Positions 45,420 to 52,203 of a stretch of 64,000 nt of DNA are shown here, one piece after another. The notes beneath the pieces were generated by a model. It saw nothing but the letters and a program-made list of their open reading frames with translations, searched no databases and was not told where the DNA came from. The position numbers and the translations under genes are program-made. The DNA comes from Chromatiales bacterium (GTDB lineage Bacteria; Pseudomonadota; Gammaproteobacteria; Chromatiales; Chromatiaceae). The stretch is from the NCBI GenBank assembly GCA_028280505.1, contig JANQLO010000027.1, positions 62,001-126,000 of the forward strand. Reading direction: 5' to 3'. Positions within the stretch are counted from its first letter, which is position 1, and every line of letters starts with the position of its first letter.

Positions 45420-45653
45420 ATGACTCAACAAATCCATACCCTCGACGCTCGCGGCCTCAACTGCCCGCTGCCGATCCTGCGCACGAAAAAGGCCATCGCC
45501 AACTTGAGTTCAGGTGACGTGCTGGAGGTCACCGCGACCGACCCCGGTTCGGTCAAGGATCTGGATTCGTTCTGCAGCCAAACCGGTCATCAGATGTTAT
45601 CGAGCGACGCGACCGACGATGGCGGTTTCGTGTTCCGTATCCAAAAGGCCTGA
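45420..45653 (+). CDS. tusA: TusA-family sulfur carrier protein
   Basis: 77 residues with the TusA signature LDARGLNCPLPILRTKKAI; the CPxP cysteine carries persulfide. In E. coli TusA relays sulfur for tRNA thiolation. In sulfur oxidisers, TusA encoded with DsrE proteins feeds the Dsr or Hdr sulfur-oxidation route, which fits the adjacent dsrE2 gene. The start has AAGGAG seven bases upstream. A TetR operator lies 37 bp upstream. Confidence 0.94.
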   Translation: MTQQIHTLDARGLNCPLPILRTKKAIANLSSGDVLEVTATDPGSVKDLDSFCSQTGHQMLSSDATDDGGFVFRIQKA

Positions 45654-45673
45654 TCAGCTAAGGGGGAAAGATA

Positions 45674-46279
45674 ATGAGTAGTCACGCATCCCGGATGGTA
45701 GAACGACCCGATGATCTCGACGCCTGGTTCGACCGGAAGTTCGAACAGAAGATGGCCGAACGCGAGGCCGCACATGTGCCATCGATGACCATTATCGCGA
45801 CCAAGGGCACCATGGACATGGCCTACCCGCCATTCATTCTCGCGTCGACCGCCGCCGCGCTGGGCTGGGACGTCTCGTTGTTCTTCACCTTTTACGGCCT
45901 GAATCTGCTGAAAAGGGATCTGGACTTGAAAGTCACGCCACTCGGCAATCCGGCCATGCCAATGAAAATGCCGCAGGGACCGGCCTGGCTGCAGGGCAAG
46001 GAACTGTCGGTGCCGACCTCGGTGATGTCGCTGATGCCGGGCTTCCAGAACATGGCGACGAACATGATGCTGAAGACCATCGATAAAAAGGGTGTCGCGC
46101 GGATCGACGAGCTACGCAGCCTTTGTATCGAGGCCGAAGTGAAACTGGTTGCGTGCCAAATGACGGTCGACCTGTTCGACTATCGTAAGGATGAGTTCAT
46201 ACCGGAGATCGAGGAATGGGTGGGTGCGGCCAGCTTCTTGCCGCGCGCGCAGACCGCCGACGTCAACCTGTTCATATGA
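45674..46279 (+). CDS. DsrE2-like sulfurtransferase (DsrE/F family)
   Basis: 201 residues. An acidic N-terminus (RPDDLDAWFDRKFEQKMAERE) precedes a DsrE-type fold: MTIIATKGTMDMAYPPFILASTAAALGWDVSLFFTFYGLNLL. The conserved Cys pair is in RSLCIEAEVKLVACQMTVDLF. Family members take persulfide from TusA. The stretch AYPPFILASTAAALGWDVSLFFTF is hydrophobic, as in DsrE2 proteins proposed to contact the membrane. It sits 20 bp after tusA in the same direction, an operon. Confidence 0.9.
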   Translation: MSSHASRMVERPDDLDAWFDRKFEQKMAEREAAHVPSMTIIATKGTMDMAYPPFILASTAAALGWDVSLFFTFYGLNLLKRDLDLKVTPLGNPAMPMKMPQGPAWLQGKELSVPTSVMSLMPGFQNMATNMMLKTIDKKGVARIDELRSLCIEAEVKLVACQMTVDLFDYRKDEFIPEIEEWVGAASFLPRAQTADVNLFI

Positions 46280-46302
46280 ACGGCATAACCGGAAGAAACC
46301 GG

Positions 46303-47169
46303 TCAGGGCCGGAGGACGATCTGCAGCAGTTCGATCGGACGCTTGGCATGCAGTTCGGCGACACCGCGTACATTGTCGGTTTCGCCGGCCTGTATGCCTT
46401 GCGCGGACAAACGGGCCAAACCGACGGCCGTGTTCACGCCGACCATCGCACACAACTCGGCAATGGTCTTCCGGCCAAGACCGGTACCCGCAAATGCCGC
46501 CTCGAGTGCTTCGGCCGAAACACCGGGATCGATCGCTTCGGTCTCCTTGGCCGGCTGCCGCTCACGGATGAGCGCGTAGACCTGCATCGGCGTCAACTCG
46601 TTTGCGCGCGCGATCTGTTCCAACGTCGCCTGTGGTCCTTCGGCATTCACGCCGGCCGCAGAAAGGGACTCGAGTGCGGTGTCCAGATCGAAATGCATCC
46701 GCCGGGCCAAAGCCGCCACTGAAACCTCTTCGGCATGGCCGAACGGTGGCTCGAGTTCAGGCAACGTCACCCAACCGGCCTTGATGGCGCTGTTCAAGTC
46801 GATCACCCAACTCGCCGGCGGCACGTTCAGCGCGGACACGATGAATATCGCCACCGTCAACGCAGTGGCGATGAATACTTCGCGCTTTAAAGCGAGATGG
46901 CCTTTGATCCGGTCGGCGAAATATTTTTTGAATGGCTTCCAGTTGAAGTAAAGGTGCAGCACACCGGTCACGATGAATACGCCACCGAACATCATGTGCA
47001 CCCAGGCCCACTGTTCCTTTTCCATGCCGGCCAGCGACCAATGGATCCAATATGCCACGCGACCATGCGGGACCACGTAAAGCACGAGCCCGGTAACCGT
47101 CAGCACCACAAACGCCCAGGTCACCAGGAACGCGGTCAACGACCTTGCGGAATGCTTGTTTTTGAGCAT
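46303..47169 (-). CDS. DUF4405-type cytochrome b membrane protein with duplicated soluble tail
   Basis: 288 residues. Three to four membrane helices (about 10-115) carry candidate haem ligands WIHWSL, WVHMMFGG and LHLYFNW. A soluble C-terminal half (about 145-288) contains two related helical units, TALESLSAAGVNA...TLEQIARANELTPMQVYALI and TAVGLARLSAQGIQA...NVRGVAELHAKRPIELLQIVL. It probably moves electrons between the quinone pool and a partner; no partner is fixed. It is convergent with tusA-dsrE2, which suggests but does not prove a sulfur-related role. Confidence 0.8.
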   Translation of the reverse strand: MLKNKHSARSLTAFLVTWAFVVLTVTGLVLYVVPHGRVAYWIHWSLAGMEKEQWAWVHMMFGGVFIVTGVLHLYFNWKPFKKYFADRIKGHLALKREVFIATALTVAIFIVSALNVPPASWVIDLNSAIKAGWVTLPELEPPFGHAEEVSVAALARRMHFDLDTALESLSAAGVNAEGPQATLEQIARANELTPMQVYALIRERQPAKETEAIDPGVSAEALEAAFAGTGLGRKTIAELCAMVGVNTAVGLARLSAQGIQAGETDNVRGVAELHAKRPIELLQIVLRP

Positions 47170-47245
47170 CGAACTCTCCCGGCTGTTCCGCCGGTCATTC
47201 GTATCGTACGCCCGTTCGGCAACCGTCGCACTCGGCGGAGGCCTA

Positions 47246-47620
47246 TCAACGCCGACGCGATTGCCGTTTCACCCTCGCTTTTGCTTTCGCCCGAAACGCG
47301 ACGTCAAAGGCCTGGCGCGCCCAGCGCACGGCCTCGTCGGGATCGTCCCAAATCTCCTCGGGAGCCAGGTAGTAACTCATTTGCACCACCTTATCGCCTT
47401 TGTCATAGCTAAAGCGTTTGAGTCCGCGCGCTTCGAAACTCGCGGCAGTCGATTCGTCTGCCTTCAGGTACAGGGTATCGTCCGCGACCAGACCGAACAT
47501 CACCCCGTCGTGATAGATCCCATAGCCGCCGAACATCCGACGGGCGGTCACCGGCCCAAAGCCTTCGAAGACCTCCTTGAGGTAGTCGACGAATTCACTC
47601 ATGCTCATGCGCCTCGACAA
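47246..47620 (-). CDS. TfoX N-terminal domain protein
   Basis: 124 residues covering only the TfoX_N domain: EFVDYLKEVFEGFGPVTARRMFGGYGIYHDGVMFGLVADDTLYLKAD. The C-terminal half of full-length TfoX/Sxy is absent and a basic tail (AKAKARVKRQSRRR) ends the protein. Full-length TfoX regulates competence with CRP; the role of single-domain forms is unknown. It lies 6 bp after the LysE gene in the same direction. Confidence 0.88.
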   Translation of the reverse strand: MSRRMSMSEFVDYLKEVFEGFGPVTARRMFGGYGIYHDGVMFGLVADDTLYLKADESTAASFEARGLKRFSYDKGDKVVQMSYYLAPEEIWDDPDEAVRWARQAFDVAFRAKAKARVKRQSRRR

Positions 47621-47626
47621 AGGGCA

Positions 47627-48250
47627 TCACTGCTTGGCCACCAAATAGGCACCGACGCCGATCAAGGTGCCGCCGGCGGCACGACGAATGCCCCGCGCGC
47701 CCTGATGCGCGAACCGCGTACGTGCACGATCGGCCAACAGCGCGTAAGTCAATTTGGTACCGCCAACGGCCAATGACGTGATCAATATGATGATGACGGT
47801 ATCCGACAGGCTGATCATGCGCAGATCGACAAAGGCCGGCAGAAAGCCCAGATAAAACACGATCGCTTTGAGATCACCCAAGGTAATCAGCAGGCCCGCC
47901 AACAGGCTCGACCAAGGTGCGGACTGCGCGCCGGGCGCCGCAGCGACCGTGGCCGGTTTTGATCGCCAGATATGCACACCCAGCCAGATCAGGTAGGCAC
48001 CGCCAAGCACCTCCACCAATGCGAAATAGCGCCCGAGGGAACCGGCCAACAAGGAAAGGCCGGAGACCGCCAGTACGATTAACACGATGTCGCCGATTAC
48101 GATGCCTACGGTGGTGTAGAGGCCATCACGAAAACCCAGCGACGCCGATCTGGCAACGACGGTCAGCACACTGACACTCGGCATGGCGGCAAGCACGATC
48201 ATGGCCACCAAAAGAGCGCCGACACTGCTTATCGTCAAATCCGTTTCCAT
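47627..48250 (-). CDS. LysE/RhtB-family exporter
   Basis: 207 residues with about six membrane helices. Family text: PSVSVLTVVARSASLGFRDGLYTTVGIVIGDIVLI and AYLIWLGVHIWRS. It would export amino acids or related small metabolites across the inner membrane. It lies upstream of the TfoX-domain gene and 10 bp after the Gly/Cys-tailed gene, possibly in one unit. Confidence 0.9.
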   Translation of the reverse strand: METDLTISSVGALLVAMIVLAAMPSVSVLTVVARSASLGFRDGLYTTVGIVIGDIVLIVLAVSGLSLLAGSLGRYFALVEVLGGAYLIWLGVHIWRSKPATVAAAPGAQSAPWSSLLAGLLITLGDLKAIVFYLGFLPAFVDLRMISLSDTVIIILITSLAVGGTKLTYALLADRARTRFAHQGARGIRRAAGGTLIGVGAYLVAKQ

Positions 48251-48260
48251 ACTTTGTTAG

Positions 48261-49016
48261 CTAGCTACCGCCACAACCGCCGCATGCACTCCCACAACCC
48301 GAGCCCCCGCCACTGCCTCGACCGCCACCACGGCCGGAATCGAACCACTGAGCAATCTTGTAGACGATATAGATACCGAACGCGACCTTCAGCCAAAACC
48401 AGATGTCCGTATCCTCGAAAACGTCCGAGCAGGCCATCAGAACCAGCGGTGACAATACGATCAACGCCAATGTCGCTACCGAAAAAGTTGGTTTCTTGAT
48501 CACCCAGGTTCGCGCGGTATCGATGCGGACAAAGGCGCCGGGATTCTCGAAACGCCCCTCGACCGACGGCCAGACCGCGGCCGTTGGCGGCTCACCGAAT
48601 ACCTTTTCGTAAAACGCAAGCGTATGCGCATATTGCTCTCGGTAGCGCGCCTGCTCGGTTTTGCCCCCTTGCGTCGGACCGTGATGCAACTCGAACCCCA
48701 GAATCTCGTCACACAACTGATGCCAATACGACTTGGTATAGCTCAGATGAAGATGCCAGGCCTGATCGACCTGATCCGACGGCGTCAGCTCTCTGCTCCC
48801 GATCGCGACCAGATAGAGGAATCTACGGTACTCGGCTATCACGGCTTCCGTATAGTCACGCGACCAGCCATTTTCACGGGCGAGCCTGTCGCCAAAACTC
48901 AGGGCCACGTCTTGCGGACCGATCGGCAACGCGGCGATCTTGTTCCAGAGTGCCGAGCCTGGATCGCCCGTTACTTGCGCTGCCCTATTCGCATCTTGGT
49001 TCTCTTGTTCAGACAT
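48261..49016 (-). CDS. glycine-rich-domain (GRDP/DUF1399)-like membrane protein with Gly/Cys tail
   Basis: 251 residues from ATG 49016 (GGAACAAAAGACG before it). The first half has the His-rich plant-GRDP-like motif VDQAWHLHLSYTKSYWHQLCDEILGFELHHGPT. A tandem hydrophobic segment (about 170-225) gives two membrane helices. The end is low complexity: GGGRGSGGGSGCGSACGGCGGS with three Cys, a possible metal or lipid site. The function is unknown. Its start lies within the expected C-terminus of the decayed VOC gene, indicating an ancestral gene overlap. Confidence 0.75.
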   Translation of the reverse strand: MSEQENQDANRAAQVTGDPGSALWNKIAALPIGPQDVALSFGDRLARENGWSRDYTEAVIAEYRRFLYLVAIGSRELTPSDQVDQAWHLHLSYTKSYWHQLCDEILGFELHHGPTQGGKTEQARYREQYAHTLAFYEKVFGEPPTAAVWPSVEGRFENPGAFVRIDTARTWVIKKPTFSVATLALIVLSPLVLMACSDVFEDTDIWFWLKVAFGIYIVYKIAQWFDSGRGGGRGSGGGSGCGSACGGCGGS

Positions 49017-49092
49017 CGTCTTTTGTTCCGATCCGGAAATGGGGATTGAACGCGACTTCCCACAGATGGCCACGGGATCCTTGAAGCAGCCG
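49009..49092 (-). pseudogene. frameshifted remnant of the VOC protein C-terminus
   Basis: After the stop at 49093-49095 the minus strand still encodes YSGCFKDP in a shifted frame, then GHLWEVAFNPHF in the original frame, ending with a TGA at 49009-49011. Together they rebuild the usual VOC ending (WGGYSGxFxDPDGHLWEVxxNP) if about two bases are missing in a G6 run and one near GATCCCGT. The Glu in HLWEV is a metal ligand in this fold. Confidence 0.65.
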
Positions 49093-49419
49093 CTATACCC
49101 CCCAGAACACCTTCTGTGGCGTCTTCACCAGGGTTGCGCCCGCTGCGACCGCTTCTTGAACCAGGGCATCGACTTCAGCCTCGGAAGCCACATTATGCGC
49201 CAAGGAAAAAGCCTCAAAACCCCGCCCCTCCACCGGTACACCGCCATCCTCGGCCAGTGCCTCTCTGCCATACAGACCCAGCCAGGTGCCGTTCAGCGTA
49301 AAGAAGGCGACGTCCGGCGGTGACGGCATGCGGGGCAGCCCCAGCCCGATCTCGTAGAAAGCGATAGACGACTCGAGATCCCTGACCCCGAGCGTGACCA
49401 TACTGATGCGTGGTTGCAT
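49093..49419 (-). CDS. glyoxalase/VOC-family protein, C-terminally truncated
   Basis: 108 residues, about 25-30 shorter than relatives. The beta-alpha-beta-beta-beta VOC unit is seen in MVTLGVRDLESSIAFYEIGLGL, then VAFFTLNGTWLGLYG and the second unit up to TLVKTPQKVFWGV. The stop comes right where WGGYSGYFxDPDGHLWEV should follow, and that text is readable downstream in two frames (49009-49092). Loss of the last strand and its metal ligand suggests an inactive protein or an assembly error. The family covers glyoxalases, dioxygenases and antibiotic-binding proteins. Confidence 0.8.
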   Translation of the reverse strand: MQPRISMVTLGVRDLESSIAFYEIGLGLPRMPSPPDVAFFTLNGTWLGLYGREALAEDGGVPVEGRGFEAFSLAHNVASEAEVDALVQEAVAAGATLVKTPQKVFWGV

Positions 49420-49531
49420 GGCTGTTGCCTGACCCTACCCCACCGATTACACGAAAGTGCAGCCTACGTCGCCCACCCGGACGGGTGCAACTCACGGCAC
49501 GATTTGGGTAGCTGAAGTCCAGCGAATCGGA

Positions 49532-49987
49532 TCAGGGGCGCATGGTCGGCCAAAGCTCCTCGGCATCCGCAATGAATTCGTCCGCGCGTGGCCGCCAAAT
49601 CTCACGCACACGGAGGCTGAAGTTCAAGTACAGCCGGCCATTCACAATACTCCAGGCGCGCGGATCGATATCGGCGAACTGGCCATGGCTGGCGGCATAA
49701 GCGCAAAAACCACCCAACCTCGGCGCATAGCGCATCGGGTCATCGAGGAACATTTGCCTGTATTCGACATTGTCAAACAGCCAGGTCGCACCAGACCATT
49801 CGACACCAAACGCCGGCTCACCCGGTGTCGCTTCACCCCGTACGAAGTAGGCAACGGGATCGTAACCATGGATCGCGATACCCGCATCATCCGTATTGAC
49901 CACGCCGTTCGCGGCTATCCCCCAAGAGGAAAACAACATCAGCAACCAGGCCATCGGTGACTTGATATGTCGTTGGACGACGAACAT
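49532..49987 (-). CDS. secreted YHS-domain protein
   Basis: 151 residues if ATG 49987 is used (GGGGGAGG directly upstream); ATG 50005 is also in frame. A signal-like helix (SPMAWLLMLFSSWGIAANG) leads into the YHS domain: IHGYDPVAYFVRGEATPGEPAFGVEWSGATWLFDNVEYRQMFLDDPMRYAPRLGGFCAYA. These small periplasmic proteins often bind copper or other metals through the Cys/His region. It stands alone between a VOC remnant and a DUF2784 gene. Confidence 0.88.
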   Translation of the reverse strand: MFVVQRHIKSPMAWLLMLFSSWGIAANGVVNTDDAGIAIHGYDPVAYFVRGEATPGEPAFGVEWSGATWLFDNVEYRQMFLDDPMRYAPRLGGFCAYAASHGQFADIDPRAWSIVNGRLYLNFSLRVREIWRPRADEFIADAEELWPTMRP

Positions 49988-50090
49988 AAACCTCCCCCGC
50001 ATCAAGGCGCATAAACCAGTGTACCGCTATGAATGCATGACCTTTGCGGAAGACTGTATCTTTCATCGGCTTACAAGGATTCCGAGTGGC

Positions 50091-50474
50091 CTAGCTACCC
50101 GGCGTACCCGACCGTCTGAATCGCCGTCGTATCAACAAACCATAAAAAACCAGGTTCACTGCCAAGACGATGCCTCCCAGCACCCACTGGATCGACGGGG
50201 TGAGGCCCGGCGGATACAAGATCGGCACCAGATAATGCTCGACGAAGCCGCCCTCATAACCCGCCTGCCCAGCCGCCCGCCGCAGATCCTGTTCAAGCGG
50301 CGTGAGCGGACAGATCCAACCGAAGAATTCGAGCAGCACCGCCCATGTCACGGCCGGCAAATGGACGAGCGCCAACCACGGCCGAAGCAAAACCAGTGAA
50401 CCACCGAGCAGAACAAATACGACGAAGGCGAGATGAAGAACCAACACCAGATCAGCTGCCAAACGCGCCGACAT
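50091..50474 (-). CDS. DUF2784 family membrane protein
   Basis: 127 residues from ATG 50474, which overlaps the stop of the gene upstream (TGATG). There are three to four membrane helices: ADLVLVLHLAFVVFVLLGGSLVLL, LPAVTWAVLLEFFGWICPLTPLEQDLRR and WVLGGIVLAVNLVFYGLLI. The FGWxCPLTPLE motif and GGFVEHYLVPILYP identify DUF2784. No function is known. Translational coupling with the DUF6064 gene suggests a shared role. Confidence 0.88.
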   Translation of the reverse strand: MSARLAADLVLVLHLAFVVFVLLGGSLVLLRPWLALVHLPAVTWAVLLEFFGWICPLTPLEQDLRRAAGQAGYEGGFVEHYLVPILYPPGLTPSIQWVLGGIVLAVNLVFYGLLIRRRFRRSGTPGS

Positions 50475-51130
50475 CAGACAGCCTTGTGACCCGTTACAGC
50501 ATGCAACCGGTGCTTCCAGGACAACGCCGGCACCAATGCAACCACTGCCAAGGGCATAATCAGGTCGGCCCACAAGCCCAACACCCAACCACTAAAGCCC
50601 GCGATGAACGCCCATAGGGCGGGTATCACGAACAGATGCAAGGGTGCCGGTTTGACCGTGTGCAACAACAACGCGACGGTCAACAATGCCGTAGGCCCGG
50701 CGGAAAGACCGACCAACCTCATACCTGAGGTGTATCCATCGAGATAATCCAGCAAAGGATATCCAATCAAGGCGTAAAGCAATAAAAACCCACCTATCCA
50801 ACCGACCACATCCCTACGATAGGCAAACACCAATCGACCGTGCGATCCGCTATGCCAAAACAACAGCAAACCTTGCAACACGAACAAGCCGGCATAGATC
50901 GGCGCCGCGAAGTTGAGATCAGTGAAATAAAGCCCGTGAAACACCAGCCCTACCCATAGCCAGACCAACGCAAGCACACCGACGACGATACGCCCGACCG
51001 CCGCACCGCCACGCAAGATCCAAACCGGCATGGACAAAATCAAAATCAACAGCGGCAGCACGAATAGCCACAACTGATGCAGATAACTCGTGTAGAGCGC
51101 GAACAGCGCCTCGGCATCATAGGGAAGCAT
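50474..51130 (-). CDS. DUF6064-like polytopic membrane protein
   Basis: 218 residues with about seven membrane helices. The N-terminus LPYDAEALFALYTSYLHQLWLFVL and WVGLVFHGLYFTDLNFAAPIYAGLFVLQG match DUF6064 proteins. The function is unknown. It ends in a TGATG overlap with the DUF2784 gene. There is a 25-bp gap from the Tat aldo/keto reductase gene on the same strand. Confidence 0.85.
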   Translation of the reverse strand: MLPYDAEALFALYTSYLHQLWLFVLPLLILILSMPVWILRGGAAVGRIVVGVLALVWLWVGLVFHGLYFTDLNFAAPIYAGLFVLQGLLLFWHSGSHGRLVFAYRRDVVGWIGGFLLLYALIGYPLLDYLDGYTSGMRLVGLSAGPTALLTVALLLHTVKPAPLHLFVIPALWAFIAGFSGWVLGLWADLIMPLAVVALVPALSWKHRLHAVTGHKAV

Positions 51131-51155
51131 GGCAGCTTAAGAGCCGTTGGCCGAA

Positions 51156-52100
51156 CTACAACGCCCGCACATAGTCGATCATTTTTCGTCGCATCGCCGC
51201 GTTGGGTAACGGCCCCTGCCGCACCGCCATGTTCTCATGCATGTGATCCACCCGCGACGTCGCGGGAATCGCGCAGGTGACCGCCGGATGGGAAACGATG
51301 AACTTCAACAAAAACTGCGCCCACGTTCGGCATTCGAGGTCTTCCGCCCAAGCCGGTAGCGGATGGGGTGCCAGTCGCTCAATCAGATCGCCGCGTTGGA
51401 AAGGGCGGTTGACGATCACGGCAATGCCCTTGTCCACGGCCAAAGGCAACAAACGTTCTTCCACTTCCCGATCGACGATGTTGTAGGTCAACTGCACGAA
51501 GTCCAGCGGCTCGCTCTGCATGACTGCGGCCAATTCCTCGTGCCGCCGACCATGCGAGGTCGTCACACCGATGTACCGCACCAGGCCGGTATCGCGATCG
51601 CGGCGAATGGTCGCCAGATGATCCTCCCAACTCAGTAGATTATGCACCTGCATCAGATCGAATCGCGGCAATTCCCACAGACCGCGCGATTCCTTCATCT
51701 GTCCGTCACCTGCTCCGCTCAGCCAAGTCCAGACCTTGGTCGCCGAAAACAGTGTGGCCGGATGCCCCAACTGCCGCAGGCAATGGCCCAGCACCGCTTC
51801 GGACGAGCCGTACATCGGCGAAGAATCGATCATGCCACCGCCAGCCTCGAAAAAGGCCCGCAGCACCGCCGTCCGACCCGTCAGCAATCGTGCATCCTGC
51901 CCGACATTGAAAGTGACGTACGACCCCATACCGATGACCGGGATCTGCTCGCCCGATTGGGGGATTGGACGGGTATGACGCGCATCCGCGGCCTTTGCGG
52001 GGACGATGCCAACGGCCTTGGATACCACCGCCGCGGCACACAACGACAGGAAATGGCGCCGGTTCAGACCCGGTGTCTTTTCGCTCGAATCCTCGGACAT
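51156..52100 (-). CDS. Tat-exported aldo/keto reductase family protein
   Basis: 314 residues from ATG 52100 (GGGGG before it). A twin-arginine leader is clear (LNRRHFLSLCAAAVVSKAVGIVPAKAA). The AKR barrel follows: IPVIGMGSYVTFN, GGGMIDSSPMYGSSEAVLGH (Tyr of the catalytic tetrad), LFSATKVWT (Lys), DLMQVHNLLSW (His) and CAIPATSRVDH. The tetrad appears complete, yet export is unusual for an NADPH enzyme, so an externally bound or Tat-inserted cofactor would be needed. The substrate is unknown. Confidence 0.88.
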   Translation of the reverse strand: MSEDSSEKTPGLNRRHFLSLCAAAVVSKAVGIVPAKAADARHTRPIPQSGEQIPVIGMGSYVTFNVGQDARLLTGRTAVLRAFFEAGGGMIDSSPMYGSSEAVLGHCLRQLGHPATLFSATKVWTWLSGAGDGQMKESRGLWELPRFDLMQVHNLLSWEDHLATIRRDRDTGLVRYIGVTTSHGRRHEELAAVMQSEPLDFVQLTYNIVDREVEERLLPLAVDKGIAVIVNRPFQRGDLIERLAPHPLPAWAEDLECRTWAQFLLKFIVSHPAVTCAIPATSRVDHMHENMAVRQGPLPNAAMRRKMIDYVRAL

Positions 52101-52203
52101 ATCGCCCCCAATGAACAGCTTGACCAAGTGGTTATACACCAACCGTTTGACCGAACTCAGGCGACGCGGTTCAGCACAAAACGAGCATGCGGCAAATTTG
52201 CGT

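Noticed and set aside
47246..47620. Truncated competence regulator as a pseudogene
   Set aside because: Single-domain TfoX_N proteins of about 110-125 residues are common and intact, so truncation is not implied.
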